From: an uncultured Bacteroides sp.
GTDB lineage: Bacteria > Bacteroidota > Bacteroidia > Bacteroidales > Bacteroidaceae
NCBI GenBank assembly: GCA_900546355.1
Contig: URCM01000001.1
Coordinates: 11,789 to 75,788, forward strand
Length of the DNA: 64,000 nt
Direction: 5' to 3'
Position numbers and translations under genes: made by a program. The notes beneath the pieces are model-generated. The model was not told the DNA's origin, ran no database searches, and worked only from the letters and a program-made list of their open reading frames with translations. Position 1 is the stretch's first letter. The number at the start of each line of letters is the position of its first letter. This document shows, piece after piece, positions 42,116 through 50,908 of this stretch.

Positions 42116-43129
42116 ATGAACAATAATTCAATTGTTACGGTTGTTATGGCAGTCTATAATGCCTCCAAGACATTGCATCGCGCTATCGATTCCTTAATCA
42201 ACCAAACTTATAGCAATTGGCTTTTGATATGTGTAAACGACGGTTCAACGGATAATTCTTTGGAAATTTTGCAGCAATACGCTTTGAATGACCCTCGAAT
42301 TAAAGTCTTAAGTCAAAAGAACGGGGGACCGGCAGCGGCAAGAGCCAAGGCTTATGAGATTGTTTCTACTCCTTATGCGATTATATTGGATTCGGATGAT
42401 ACCTATAGTTCTGATTTATTGGAGTGCTTAACCGAGACAGCCCTTCGAACACATGCGGATGCCATTGTTCCCAATGTGAAAGTTGAGCAAACAGACGGTA
42501 GTTTTATGGATTGGAATCAAACTTTTCACTTTCATGCCGATATGGAAATGAAAGGGGAAGAAGCTTTTTCGCGCACTCTTATCAGAGCGAGTATGCATGG
42601 TATAAATATGTGGAAATCGGAATTGATCAGACTGTTTGCCTTAAACAATAATGCTACATATAATAGAATTAATGCCGACGAATACATACAACGTTTGTTA
42701 TTCTTAAATTGTAAAAAGGTAGTATTTTCCAACGGCACGTATTATTACAGACGTAATAAAAACAGCATTACTCAAAAATATTCAGTCCGTCATTTAGGGT
42801 ATTTGGATACCTGTCGCAAACTGATTGCATTAATTCCCGAGTATCATTTGACTCATCATACCGCTTCTATCATTAAAGAGTTTTATTTCAGACATATCAT
42901 TCACTTGCAAATACGTTTATACAGTGATGGAAAAGACTTAAATACGGAAGAAAGGAAAGAAATGAAACAAGCGATTAAGGCTGCCTATATGGATGCGATG
43001 GCATATAAAAACGATTTTCAATTTAAAGAAAAGCGTATGCCTAATTTATATAAGATGGTATCAACAAACGGATATATTCTATTCTGTTTGACTTGCAGCA
43101 TATTTGCAAAGTATAAAAAACATCAATAA
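42116..43129 (+). CDS. Glycosyltransferase family 2
   Basis: 337 residues. SIVTVVMAVYNASKTLHRAIDSLINQTY, VNDGSTDNSLEIL and ILDSDDTYSSDLLE show the GT-A fold with its DxD-like site. A 64-base gap separates it from the GT25 gene. It belongs to the same glycosyltransferase series; specificity unknown. Confidence 0.85.
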   Translation: MNNNSIVTVVMAVYNASKTLHRAIDSLINQTYSNWLLICVNDGSTDNSLEILQQYALNDPRIKVLSQKNGGPAAARAKAYEIVSTPYAIILDSDDTYSSDLLECLTETALRTHADAIVPNVKVEQTDGSFMDWNQTFHFHADMEMKGEEAFSRTLIRASMHGINMWKSELIRLFALNNNATYNRINADEYIQRLLFLNCKKVVFSNGTYYYRRNKNSITQKYSVRHLGYLDTCRKLIALIPEYHLTHHTASIIKEFYFRHIIHLQIRLYSDGKDLNTEERKEMKQAIKAAYMDAMAYKNDFQFKEKRMPNLYKMVSTNGYILFCLTCSIFAKYKKHQ

Positions 43130-43140
43130 TTGGCGACTGT

Positions 43141-43437
43141 ATGAAAATAGTATATTGTACGTTTGGTTTCTTTAATAAAGGGGGAATAGAAAGGGTCATA
43201 AGCAATAAGGCTAATTATTTGGTTTTGCAAGGACATGAGGTACACATTGTTACAACTGATCAAAAGGAACGTCCTTTGGCATTCCCTTTAAATCCTAAAG
43301 TAAAGTTTCATGATTTGGAGATAAATTACTCATTGCGTCCTCATTCATCTTATTATAGTAAAATACATTGTTATTTGCATAATAGTAATTTCCATAAAGT
43401 CCGATTAAAAAAATTATTTGGAAGAACTGAAAGCTGA
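43141..43437 (+). CDS. Glycosyltransferase family 4, N-terminal part (frameshifted gene)
   Basis: 98 residues. MKIVYCTFGFFNKGGIERVISNKANYL and VHIVTTDQKERPLAF match the start of the intact GT4 gene at 52643. The frame ends after GRTES because of a seven-A run at 43407-43413. With six A the sequence reads on as RLKNYLEELKADIVIS and joins the frame at 43418. GT4 catalytic residues lie in the second part. If the extra A is real, this gene is off; if it is an assembly error, the gene is normal. Confidence 0.7.
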   Translation: MKIVYCTFGFFNKGGIERVISNKANYLVLQGHEVHIVTTDQKERPLAFPLNPKVKFHDLEINYSLRPHSSYYSKIHCYLHNSNFHKVRLKKLFGRTES

Positions 43438-44290
43438 TATTGTTATTTCCACTTTTGAAAATGAAACTTATTTATTGCCTAAGATAAAAGATGGCAGTAA
43501 GAAAATAGTTGAATTTCACTATACTTATTTTATGTTCAAAATACGGAAGAACAGGAAAGGAATATTAGGAGTGTTTGACCGGTATCTTGAGTGGAAAAAA
43601 TTGCAGGCTATGAAAAAGTATGATCGTTTGGTGGTATTGACAAATGAAGATAAAGCAAACTGGAAAGGGTATAATAATATAGAAGTAATCTCTAATGCTC
43701 AAACTTTTCAATGCAAACAACCAAGTTTATTGGAAAATAATAAAGTAATAGCCGTTGGTCGTTATTCGTATGAAAAAGGATTTGACCGTTTAATAAAGGC
43801 TTGGGATATTATTAACAAAGAAATTAAGGGGTGGACATTGCATATAATCGGTGACGGTGGATGTCGGGAAGCTTTGCAAAATCAAATAAATGAGTTAGGT
43901 TTAAATCGATGTGTTTTCTTGGATGGGTTTAAAAGTAATATGAAAGAGGAGTATTTAGACGCTTCTTTGTTTGTATTATCCTCCAGGTATGAAGGATTTG
44001 GTATGGTTTTGTTAGAAGCGATGAGTTGTGGAGTGCCGGCCGTTTCTTTTGATTGCCCTTGCGGTCCAAAAGACTTGATAACCGATGGCGAAAATGGTTA
44101 TTTAGTAGAAGATGACGATATTGAAAAATTGGCAGACAGAATCGTTTACTTAATCAGGCATCCGGAAAAGCGGAAAGAGATGGGGACGATGGCTTATAAA
44201 CGTTCTGCGGATTATTCAGAAGATAAGATTATGAAGCAATGGATGGAGCTTTTCAACGAAGTGTTGGCGGATAGCAAGAAGAATTCATAA
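43418..44290 (+). CDS. Glycosyltransferase family 4, C-terminal part (frameshifted gene)
   Basis: 290 residues, read in the +1 frame relative to the front part; the TTG at 43418 is not a true start. It contains the GT4 nucleotide-binding domain: KVIAVGRYSYEKGFDRLIKAW, SSRYEGFGMVLLEAMSCGVPAVSFDCPCGPKDLI with the E-x7-E. Part 1 and part 2 together would give about 383 residues, the size of the intact paralogue at 52643. The two GT4 genes share the GRYxYxKGF and CGPKD blocks and are probably duplicates. See the frameshift finding. Confidence 0.75.
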   Translation: MEELKADIVISTFENETYLLPKIKDGSKKIVEFHYTYFMFKIRKNRKGILGVFDRYLEWKKLQAMKKYDRLVVLTNEDKANWKGYNNIEVISNAQTFQCKQPSLLENNKVIAVGRYSYEKGFDRLIKAWDIINKEIKGWTLHIIGDGGCREALQNQINELGLNRCVFLDGFKSNMKEEYLDASLFVLSSRYEGFGMVLLEAMSCGVPAVSFDCPCGPKDLITDGENGYLVEDDDIEKLADRIVYLIRHPEKRKEMGTMAYKRSADYSEDKIMKQWMELFNEVLADSKKNS

Positions 44291-44305
44291 GGATAGGTTT
44301 GCTGT

Positions 44306-45313
44306 ATGAGAAATAATCCGATATCTGTTTCCGTTATTATCCCCATTTATAAAGTGGAGTCCTTTATAGTCCGTTGCGTTGAATCTTTATTCAACCAATC
44401 CTTAAGTGAAGGAGTCGAATTTATATTTGTGAATGACGCTACGCCCGACCGTAGTGTCGAACTGTTGCAAGAACAATTGGGCTTCTTTCCCAGCCGGAAA
44501 GAACAGGTGATTTTATTGGAGCATGCCGAGAATAAAGGTCTTCCCGCTGCCCGAAATACCGGATTGAGTGTGGCAAAAGGCGAGTATGTATTTCATTGTG
44601 ACAGCGATGATTTTTTGGAAGCGGATGGATTGGAAAAGATGTACAAGGCAGCTAAGGAACAGGAGGCGGACATTGTGTGGTGTGACTGGTTTCTTTCGTT
44701 TGAGAAGAACGAGCGTTACATGAAACAGCCTACTTATGAAACAGCCATGGATGCCTTGAAAGGTATGCTGAGCGGGGCAATGAAATACAACGTGTGGAAC
44801 AAATTGGTGAAGCGACAACTTTATGTAGGCAATCATATAAAATTTCCGGAAGGGCATGGCATGGGGGAAGATATGACTATGATTCAACTCTTTGCTTGTG
44901 CGGACAAGGTTTGTTATTTGCCCCAAGCGTATTATCATTATGTCCGGCTGAACGCACAAGCATTTACACAAATGGGAGGGAGTCCTCACAAGCGGCAACA
45001 TTTGGACGATTTGCGGTACAATGTCAGCCGAATCTTGCAGTTTATAAAACAACGTTTCGGTAATCAATTGGACCGTGAACTGGCTTTTTTTATGTTGGAC
45101 GCTAAGTTTCCTTTCTTGATTACAGACCAAAAAACTTCTTATCAACGCTGGAAAGAGTGGTTTCCGGAAGCTAATCGTTATATATGGCAAAACAAACAGA
45201 TTTCGTACCGAAGCCGCTTGTTGCAACTTATGGCGGCAAAAGGGCAATTTTGGTATGTGTGGTTGTACTATAAATTAGTGATTCAATTCATATATGGTAT
45301 ACTTTATAGGTAA
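44306..45313 (+). CDS. Glycosyltransferase family 2
   Basis: 335 residues. SVSVIIPIYKVESFIVRCVESLFNQ, FVNDATPDRSVELLQ, LPAARNTGLSVAKGEYVFHCDSDDFLE (DSDD) are a full GT2 set; MGEDMTMIQLF is the downstream ED motif. It adds a sugar to the repeat unit. Starts 16 bases after the preceding gene. Specificity unknown. Confidence 0.85.
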   Translation: MRNNPISVSVIIPIYKVESFIVRCVESLFNQSLSEGVEFIFVNDATPDRSVELLQEQLGFFPSRKEQVILLEHAENKGLPAARNTGLSVAKGEYVFHCDSDDFLEADGLEKMYKAAKEQEADIVWCDWFLSFEKNERYMKQPTYETAMDALKGMLSGAMKYNVWNKLVKRQLYVGNHIKFPEGHGMGEDMTMIQLFACADKVCYLPQAYYHYVRLNAQAFTQMGGSPHKRQHLDDLRYNVSRILQFIKQRFGNQLDRELAFFMLDAKFPFLITDQKTSYQRWKEWFPEANRYIWQNKQISYRSRLLQLMAAKGQFWYVWLYYKLVIQFIYGILYR

Positions 45314-45322
45314 AACTTTTAC

Positions 45323-46645
45323 ATGAATATGATGATTATGCAAAAAGGCATATTAAAATGTGTATCCGTTTTTTTTATACTTATTTTAACTAGTAGTTTT
45401 TACTTTCCAGTTATAACTGTAGGTATGTCTGGTACTAACAGTAAAATGCTGTTAGCTGCGGTAGGATTATGCATTTATTTAATTCAGTTAGCTTGTAAAA
45501 GAATCGGAGCATTTAACAAAGACACCTTTATTTTATCAATTTGGGCTGCAACTGTTTCTTTGATTGCTATAGTCTCTATGATTTATAATAATACGTTTGA
45601 TAATATTTATGGCTCTTATATCATTTCCATGTGGGTTTGGATAGGAGCTGCTTACGCTGTTGTAAAAGCTATTCAATGGGTACACGGATATACTTCCGTT
45701 CGTTTAGTGGGAACTTACCTTATGGGTGTATGTGTTTTGCAATGTCTCTTAGCTTTACTAATAGATGGAATTCCAGAAGTAAAACAAGTAATCGATACCT
45801 ATTTTTTACAAGGGGCTGAATTTATGGAACGAACCAATAGATTATATGGTATAGGTGCAGCGTTAGACGTAAGTGGTATTCGTTTTTCTTGTGTATTAGT
45901 TATTATTGCTGTTATTTTAGCGACTTTAAGTGAAACGGAATCCCGTAAATATACGTTTTTTTACTTAATGGCTTTTATTTGGATTAGTATTGTAGGGAAT
46001 ATGATTGCCCGTACAACAACAGTAGGGGTCTTTTTAGGAATGACTTATCTGATTTATAAAACAAGACTTTACACGTTGCATATAAAGGTCAACGAACACA
46101 TCCGATTATGGATGTATTTCGGGATACTTTTGATGATAGCTGTTTTTGTATCAGCTTATTTATACCAAGTCGATTTAAAATTCCGTCATGATTTTCGTTT
46201 TGCCTTTGAAGGTTTTTTCAGTTTGGCGGAAGAAGGAAAATGGAATGTGTCATCTAATAATACATTGAAGTTTATGTATGTATTTCCCGATAACATTAAG
46301 ACTTGGATTATTGGAGACGGTTATTTAAGTAATCCTGCTGATGTTGATCCGTATTTTACTGGAAAAATTATTAAAGGTTTCTATATGGGAACCGATGTAG
46401 GTTATTTACGGTTTATCTTTTATTTTGGATTAATCGGGCTTATTGTATTTACAGGATTATTTCATAAGGCATCACAAATTTGTCAGAATCGTTTCCCTAA
46501 TCAAAAAGATATGTTTATACTACTTTTAATAGTTAATTATATTGTTTGGTTTAAAGTATCAACAGACGTATTTTCAACATTTGCTATCTTATTAATGATA
46601 GATAAAGAAAAAACTCAAAAAACAAATAATGAATATGAATCATAA
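45323..46645 (+). CDS. wzy: Wzy-like O-antigen/capsule polymerase
   Basis: 440 residues with about eleven hydrophobic segments spread over the whole length and a large periplasmic loop near residues 280-370. The overall design (many membrane segments, a long loop before the last ones, location in a Wzx-containing locus) fits Wzy polymerases, whose sequences are too diverse for a secure motif. Two membrane proteins sit together here (this and the next one); either could be the polymerase. The family call is therefore moderately sure. Overlaps the next gene by 17 bases. Confidence 0.65.
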   Translation: MNMMIMQKGILKCVSVFFILILTSSFYFPVITVGMSGTNSKMLLAAVGLCIYLIQLACKRIGAFNKDTFILSIWAATVSLIAIVSMIYNNTFDNIYGSYIISMWVWIGAAYAVVKAIQWVHGYTSVRLVGTYLMGVCVLQCLLALLIDGIPEVKQVIDTYFLQGAEFMERTNRLYGIGAALDVSGIRFSCVLVIIAVILATLSETESRKYTFFYLMAFIWISIVGNMIARTTTVGVFLGMTYLIYKTRLYTLHIKVNEHIRLWMYFGILLMIAVFVSAYLYQVDLKFRHDFRFAFEGFFSLAEEGKWNVSSNNTLKFMYVFPDNIKTWIIGDGYLSNPADVDPYFTGKIIKGFYMGTDVGYLRFIFYFGLIGLIVFTGLFHKASQICQNRFPNQKDMFILLLIVNYIVWFKVSTDVFSTFAILLMIDKEKTQKTNNEYES

Positions 46646-48161
46646 AAACATTAATTCTCATTTAATTACCAATATTGTATCCTTCGTATTTTTAGGGGTA
46701 GTAGTTTTTTTATCTTACCATGCACTATGGATAGGTGATGATATTACATATAGATTTCATTTTGGAACACAAGAACCTATTCATTCGATTTTTGATGTTT
46801 TTACATCGCAAATTGTTCATTACTTTATTGCAAATGGTCGTTATATTGGACAATTTTTAGTGCAAGTAAATGTGGCTTTAATAGGGCAACCTTTATTTTC
46901 TATTTTAAATGGGATGGTATATATCATGCTCCTATTTTTTATTGCACGTATTTGTGAAAATAGTAACAGTAAAATATTTATAGCTATTTGTCTATTGGCT
47001 TTCTTGGGTTTCGAGACGAAGTTTACGCCTAGTTGTCAAATTAATTATATTTGGATGTTTTTATTAGTGACAGGGTATTTGCTGTTGTTCTTTCGTTTCA
47101 GTAAACCATATTCTAAAATCATTTCATTCGCTCTTGTACCATTTAGCATTATAGCTGGATGGAGTAATGAATCTATTGTTGTAGGAATATCTGTTTCTTT
47201 GATTATTTATGCATGGCAAAACAAACAATCATTAACATTCAATCAGTGGATAATGTTTTTCTGTTTTGGTATAGGAGCGGCGTTATTGTGCTTATCGCCT
47301 GCCACTATCGCACGGGTTAATGACGTAAATGGTCAAATGGATTTTTTATCGCCAGGTGTATATAGTCTGATTAAATTATGTTTTTACTTAAGAGTAACTT
47401 ATTTATTAATCATATATGTAGGGTATTTGAAAATATTCAAAAAAGTGACATGGAAAGAATTATATCAATCCGAATCTTTTTATATTCATGCTTTTATTAC
47501 TTTATTATTGTTTAATTTATTAATAGGAGTGATAGGAAATCGTCAATTGTTTGGGATAGAATTGATATCCATTATTCTATTAATAAAATATTGGAAGAAA
47601 TACAATGAAAAAAGTATTGCATTAAACTACATTATCTGTATATTAGCTATAAGTTGCATCTATAAAATAGGAGCAAACAACACTTTTTTGCAAAAGGAAA
47701 ATACATTGTACCATTATTTTTATGCTGAATATACAAAGAGTGAGGATGGTACAGTTTTTTATAACTTAAGCAGAGACAATGTCACTTTCTATGAAACCTA
47801 TCCTTCGGATGTATTTACGCCGTATGTCATCGGGACAATGGATAGATATTTTCACTATTTAAAGAACGATACTCAAAAAACATTTAAGATATTACCTGTT
47901 TGTTGTGAAAACCTTGCCGACACTACCGAAAATTATTTTCAAAATAATGCTGAAGGAGCATGGAGTATTATTGTAAATAAAGAAAAAGTACCGAAACGCA
48001 TTGTACAAACTCGGAATTTAGAAATTTTAGGGTGTAATTTCCCTTTCCCGGAACGACAAGTTAATGAAAGTAATATCGTTTATGAAAATAACGTATATAA
48101 AGTTTATCAAGTCTATGATAAAATGCCTTTCGTAAAGGGTACAGGAATTGTTTTTTATTAA
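46629..48161 (+). CDS. DUF6056-type polytopic membrane protein
   Basis: 510 residues, about eleven hydrophobic segments over the first 350 residues, then a soluble-looking tail of ~150 residues. The first part has WIGDDITYRF and NGRYIGQFLVQVNV, which resemble DUF6056 proteins as I remember them. Acidic residues after the first segment (GDD) are typical of GT-C-fold glycosyltransferases, which use lipid-phosphate donors. So it may be a periplasmic glycosyltransferase or a second polymerase. Overlaps the Wzy-like gene and is the last gene before the IS66 remnant. Confidence 0.6.
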   Translation: MNMNHKNINSHLITNIVSFVFLGVVVFLSYHALWIGDDITYRFHFGTQEPIHSIFDVFTSQIVHYFIANGRYIGQFLVQVNVALIGQPLFSILNGMVYIMLLFFIARICENSNSKIFIAICLLAFLGFETKFTPSCQINYIWMFLLVTGYLLLFFRFSKPYSKIISFALVPFSIIAGWSNESIVVGISVSLIIYAWQNKQSLTFNQWIMFFCFGIGAALLCLSPATIARVNDVNGQMDFLSPGVYSLIKLCFYLRVTYLLIIYVGYLKIFKKVTWKELYQSESFYIHAFITLLLFNLLIGVIGNRQLFGIELISIILLIKYWKKYNEKSIALNYIICILAISCIYKIGANNTFLQKENTLYHYFYAEYTKSEDGTVFYNLSRDNVTFYETYPSDVFTPYVIGTMDRYFHYLKNDTQKTFKILPVCCENLADTTENYFQNNAEGAWSIIVNKEKVPKRIVQTRNLEILGCNFPFPERQVNESNIVYENNVYKVYQVYDKMPFVKGTGIVFY

Positions 48162-48241
48162 AATAGATTATTCGTAAGCAGTCAAAAAATGGCTATTGAT
48201 ATAAATCCCTACCTTCGCTGCAAATCAAAATTTAAAAAATC

Positions 48242-48604
48242 ATGTATAGCAGTGAAGATCTTGAAAGGTTTTACTTTCAGTACCAGACCGAGGCTTTGCC
48301 TCATGGAGAGTCTCTCCAGTCGTTTTGTTTAAAGCACAAAGTTCCTTATAACATCTTTCAGAAATGGTATAAGGATACGCGTAAAAAAATAGTTGAAGTC
48401 AAAGTGGATGGGATTCCTGTTGAAGGAGGTGGTGAGACGGAAACAGAACCGAACGGCCAGTTTCATAATGTATCCCAAACTAAAGACAAGTCCGTACGTA
48501 TTTGGGTTGACATCCGTATAAGTAACGGCTTACATCTGTCCCAAAAGAATTTAAGCTATCAGGATTTGGTCCGGATGATAGAGAAGCTGGAGGGTCTATG
48601 CTGA
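48242..48604 (+). CDS. IS66 accessory protein, orfA type
   Basis: 120 residues. The N-terminal helices (LQSFCLKHKVPYNIFQKWYKDTRKK) are HTH-like and typical of the first ORF of Bacteroidetes IS66 elements. It overlaps the next gene by 7 bases. Probably complete. Function in transposition is accessory and not defined. Confidence 0.75.
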   Translation: MYSSEDLERFYFQYQTEALPHGESLQSFCLKHKVPYNIFQKWYKDTRKKIVEVKVDGIPVEGGGETETEPNGQFHNVSQTKDKSVRIWVDIRISNGLHLSQKNLSYQDLVRMIEKLEGLC

Positions 48605-48933
48605 ACATTCCGGGCCTTAATCATTTTTATTATGTGCGTGACTTTACCGACATGCGCTGCAAGCACAGCCGTGTGTTGTCCATCATCCGTGAGCGGCTTC
48701 ACCGTGAACCTAATGACGGGGATGTGTTTATCGTCATGTCCCGCAACCGTAGAATCGTCCGTATGTTTTCCTTCGATAACCGCTCTTACAGCCTGTTCGA
48801 AAAGAAGTTTGTCGCAGGCTATCAGTTCATGAAAGTGGAACGGAATGGGGCGGACACCCTCTATCGGATTGACTGGAAAGACGTGGTTCTGATACTTGAG
48901 AGTCCTGTGGTTAAAATATTAAAAGTCAGATAA
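48598..48933 (+). CDS. tnpB: IS66 family TnpB protein
   Basis: 111 residues. NHFYYVRDFTDMRCKHSRVLSIIRERLHREPNDGDVFIVMSRNRRIVRMFSFDNRSY is the IS66 Orf2/TnpB pattern (usually FVSKRRDRIKLLYWD in Proteobacteria). It is needed for transposition in some IS66 elements, mechanism unknown. Intact in length. Confidence 0.8.
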   Translation: MLNIPGLNHFYYVRDFTDMRCKHSRVLSIIRERLHREPNDGDVFIVMSRNRRIVRMFSFDNRSYSLFEKKFVAGYQFMKVERNGADTLYRIDWKDVVLILESPVVKILKVR

Positions 48934-49005
48934 TTAAATAGGATATTTGCTTGCAGGTTTGAGATTTTTTTTGTATCTTTATGCCTATAAATCAAAGGTT
49001 TAAGG

Positions 49006-49983
49006 ATGATCGATCTGCAACATGTCATTGAAACGAAAAGGGAACTGCCGGGTAGGGAGACCTACTCACGGAACCCTGTAAATTATAGCGAAGGTATGTC
49101 AGAGGATCAGAAAGACCGGTACATCCAGTACCTTGCCGGGCAGAATCAGGATTTGCGCCTGACGGAGAAAGCAATGCAACTTGTCCTGGAGGATTTCATG
49201 GCTAGACAAAAGGCTTTGGAAGAGCAGTTGGCATCCTTTCAATCTGCACAAGCGGCAGAGATGGCAGAATTGAAATCCCGTCAGTCCGATTTGATAAGTC
49301 AATTGTCCGAGGAACGCAAACTCCGCCAATCCGCTGAACGCAAAGTAAAATCCCTTCAGGAAAAGCTCGATTACGCCAATCAGGAGCGTTTTGGTGACAG
49401 GCGTCAGAAAGTAAGGAAGAAGACATCGGATGATAAACCTGAAAATCCGGATCCGGACCGGGAAAGGGAAAAGGAGGATTATGACGGTACTGACGGTACC
49501 CTTCGTACGGACTCGGTTGACGGCAGTCAATCCCGTGATACAAAAGAAGACGCTAAGAAAGAACGTGACTTGTCCAACCGTCCCGACGGGTATAAAACGA
49601 TGGGGGTGGTTGGAGAACCGGTTGAACATCCTTCCGATTTGACAAAGGTTCCCGGACGGATTATCGAACGGAGGATGGTCCGGGTATTCAGTTTCCGTAC
49701 TTTCCTTGCGGAAGAACGTTTCGAAATGTTACCGATAGACAACAATCTTGCCGAACGGACCATCCGCAAGCTGACCACCCAACGGAACAATTCGTATCAT
49801 TACGGCAGTGATGGCGGGGCGGAAATGGCAGCCACTTATCACAGTGTAATAAGTACGGTGAAACTTCACGGCAGTTCCGTTTGGAATTTCATCGGGACTT
49901 TTTTCAAAAAAATCTTTAACGGGTGCAGGGACTATGTGAATATGGTTCCGGCAAGAATCGCTTTGGCTGCAAGCCAGTGTTAA
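49006..49983 (+). CDS. IS66 transposase with the catalytic core deleted
   Basis: 325 residues; IS66 transposases are usually over 500. The first ~200 residues are the normal N-terminal coiled region and its acidic/basic linker (EKVKSLQEKLDYANQERFGDRRQK). The protein then jumps directly from RIIERRMVRVFSF to the C-terminal LPIDNNLAERTIRKLTTQRNNSYHYGSD, so the DDE domain is gone although the reading frame is kept. The protein may bind DNA but cannot catalyse transposition. The in-frame deletion is a clean internal event. Confidence 0.75.
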   Translation: MIDLQHVIETKRELPGRETYSRNPVNYSEGMSEDQKDRYIQYLAGQNQDLRLTEKAMQLVLEDFMARQKALEEQLASFQSAQAAEMAELKSRQSDLISQLSEERKLRQSAERKVKSLQEKLDYANQERFGDRRQKVRKKTSDDKPENPDPDREREKEDYDGTDGTLRTDSVDGSQSRDTKEDAKKERDLSNRPDGYKTMGVVGEPVEHPSDLTKVPGRIIERRMVRVFSFRTFLAEERFEMLPIDNNLAERTIRKLTTQRNNSYHYGSDGGAEMAATYHSVISTVKLHGSSVWNFIGTFFKKIFNGCRDYVNMVPARIALAASQC

Positions 49984-50116
49984 TTTTCAAAACTAATTTT
50001 TAACATAACTCGATTTAGGGCACTGCTTAGTACACTTTCAACGGGGGATGCCCTAAATTGAGTGCTTACTTAATTGTGCTGGCTATGTAATATAGTTGAG
50101 ATTTATCCATCATCTC

Positions 50117-50147
50117 TTTGCCGTTCATAGAAAAATTTCTATCTTTG
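50117..50147 (+). promoter_or_regulatory. Promoter of hicAB
   Basis: TTTG (50117-50120) and TATCTTTG (50140-50147) are 19 bases apart and lie 29 bases before the hicA ATG. This is the best match to the Bacteroidetes -33/-7 promoter in the window. Confidence 0.6.
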
Positions 50148-50176
50148 CATTGCAAACACCTAATAATAGGTATATT

Positions 50177-50359
50177 ATGAAATACAAGGAGTTTCATCGT
50201 AAAATTTTAGCGTCCGGATGGAAATTCAGCCATGCAGAAGGCAGCCATTACTTTTATTGAAAAGACGGGAGACTTTCGGAACCTGTGCCTTATCATGGCG
50301 CTAAAGAAATACCTGAGCCATTAAGACGAAAGATTGCGAAGGGAATGGGAGTGAAATGA
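50177..50359 (+). pseudogene. hicA: hicA toxin gene with a nonsense mutation
   Basis: The frame reads MKYKEFHRKILASGWKFSHAEGSHYFY, then a stop (TGA at 50258-50260), then KDGRLSEPVPYHGAKEIPEPLRRKIAKGMG and a natural stop at 50359. It is a whole HicA dsRBD-fold mRNA interferase, with the catalytic histidine in GSHYF, broken by one in-frame stop where the family expects glutamate (GAA to TGA is a single change). The toxin is therefore disabled or expressed only by readthrough. It lies 37 bases upstream of hicB. Confidence 0.8.
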
Positions 50360-50396
50360 ATTGTTTCTTCTTACAATATCAGTAAATGGAGGGATT

Positions 50397-50798
50397 ATGG
50401 GAAAGATTATAATGAATATTTGTGCCAGTGCCGATAGTTTCGGTGCATATTCGGAGAATTGTGAAGGAATCTACGCTGCAGGTGATACGATTGACGCATG
50501 CAAAAAAGACGTGGAAAAGGTTATAGAACTTATTAAAAAGAATCTTCCGGAAGACCAATGGCCAGAGCAGATAAAAGGGGATTATCAATTAGTGTGGCAT
50601 TATGATACACAAAGTTTGTTGTTGAATTACGCTACATTGCTTTCTTTGGCTGGACTAGAGAGATTGACAGGCATTCATCAAAAACAACTGTGGGCTTATA
50701 TGCACGGTCGGTCGAAACCTCGTAAGCAACAAAAAGAACGCATTGAAAATGCTTTGCACCGTTTTGCCGATGAACTGACGAATGTTTCGGTGATATAA
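50397..50798 (+). CDS. hicB: HicB-family antitoxin with C-terminal HTH
   Basis: 133 residues from the ATG at 50397, the likelier start; the longer ORF begins at 50361. The N-terminal part (CASADSFGAYSENCEGIYAAGDTIDACKKDVEKVIELIKK) is the degenerate RNase-H-like HicB fold; the C-terminal part (GLERLTGIHQKQLWAYMHGRSKPRKQQKERIENALHRF) is a helix-turn-helix that would repress the operon. The antitoxin survives while its toxin gene is interrupted. Confidence 0.75.
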   Translation: MGKIIMNICASADSFGAYSENCEGIYAAGDTIDACKKDVEKVIELIKKNLPEDQWPEQIKGDYQLVWHYDTQSLLLNYATLLSLAGLERLTGIHQKQLWAYMHGRSKPRKQQKERIENALHRFADELTNVSVI

Positions 50799-50871
50799 TG
50801 TAAAACGTTTGTAATTCTGCGTTCCGAAGAAATAACCATTGAGCTTGTCATTGGAAATCAAAAAGTTTTCT

Positions 50872-50879
50872 TATCTTTG
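50872..50879 (+). promoter_or_regulatory. -7 element of the AAA/PD-(D/E)XK gene
   Basis: TATCTTTG fits TAnnTTTG and is 29 bases upstream of the ATG at 50909. The -33 region holds only TTGG. Confidence 0.45.
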
Positions 50880-50908
50880 CTTTCGACAGGTATAAATAAG
50901 GAATCATC

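Larger units (their letters stand above)
48174..50069 (+). mobile_element. IS66-family insertion sequence remnant
   Basis: The left end starts GTAAGCAGTCAA (48174) and the right end, read on the minus strand, starts GTAAGCACTCAA (50069), giving imperfect inverted ends with the GTAA start usual in IS66. Inside are three genes in IS66 order (orfA, tnpB and the transposase). The transposase lost its core, so it cannot move itself. I see no 8-base target duplication (GATTATTC left, TTAATTGT right). A further 10-bp inverted repeat (ATTTAGGGCA at 50013-50022, TGCCCTAAAT at 50049-50058) lies at the right end. Confidence 0.75.

Noticed and set aside
44513-45247. A 244-residue minus-strand ORF
   Set aside because: It is antisense to a clear GT2 gene and shows no motif of its own.
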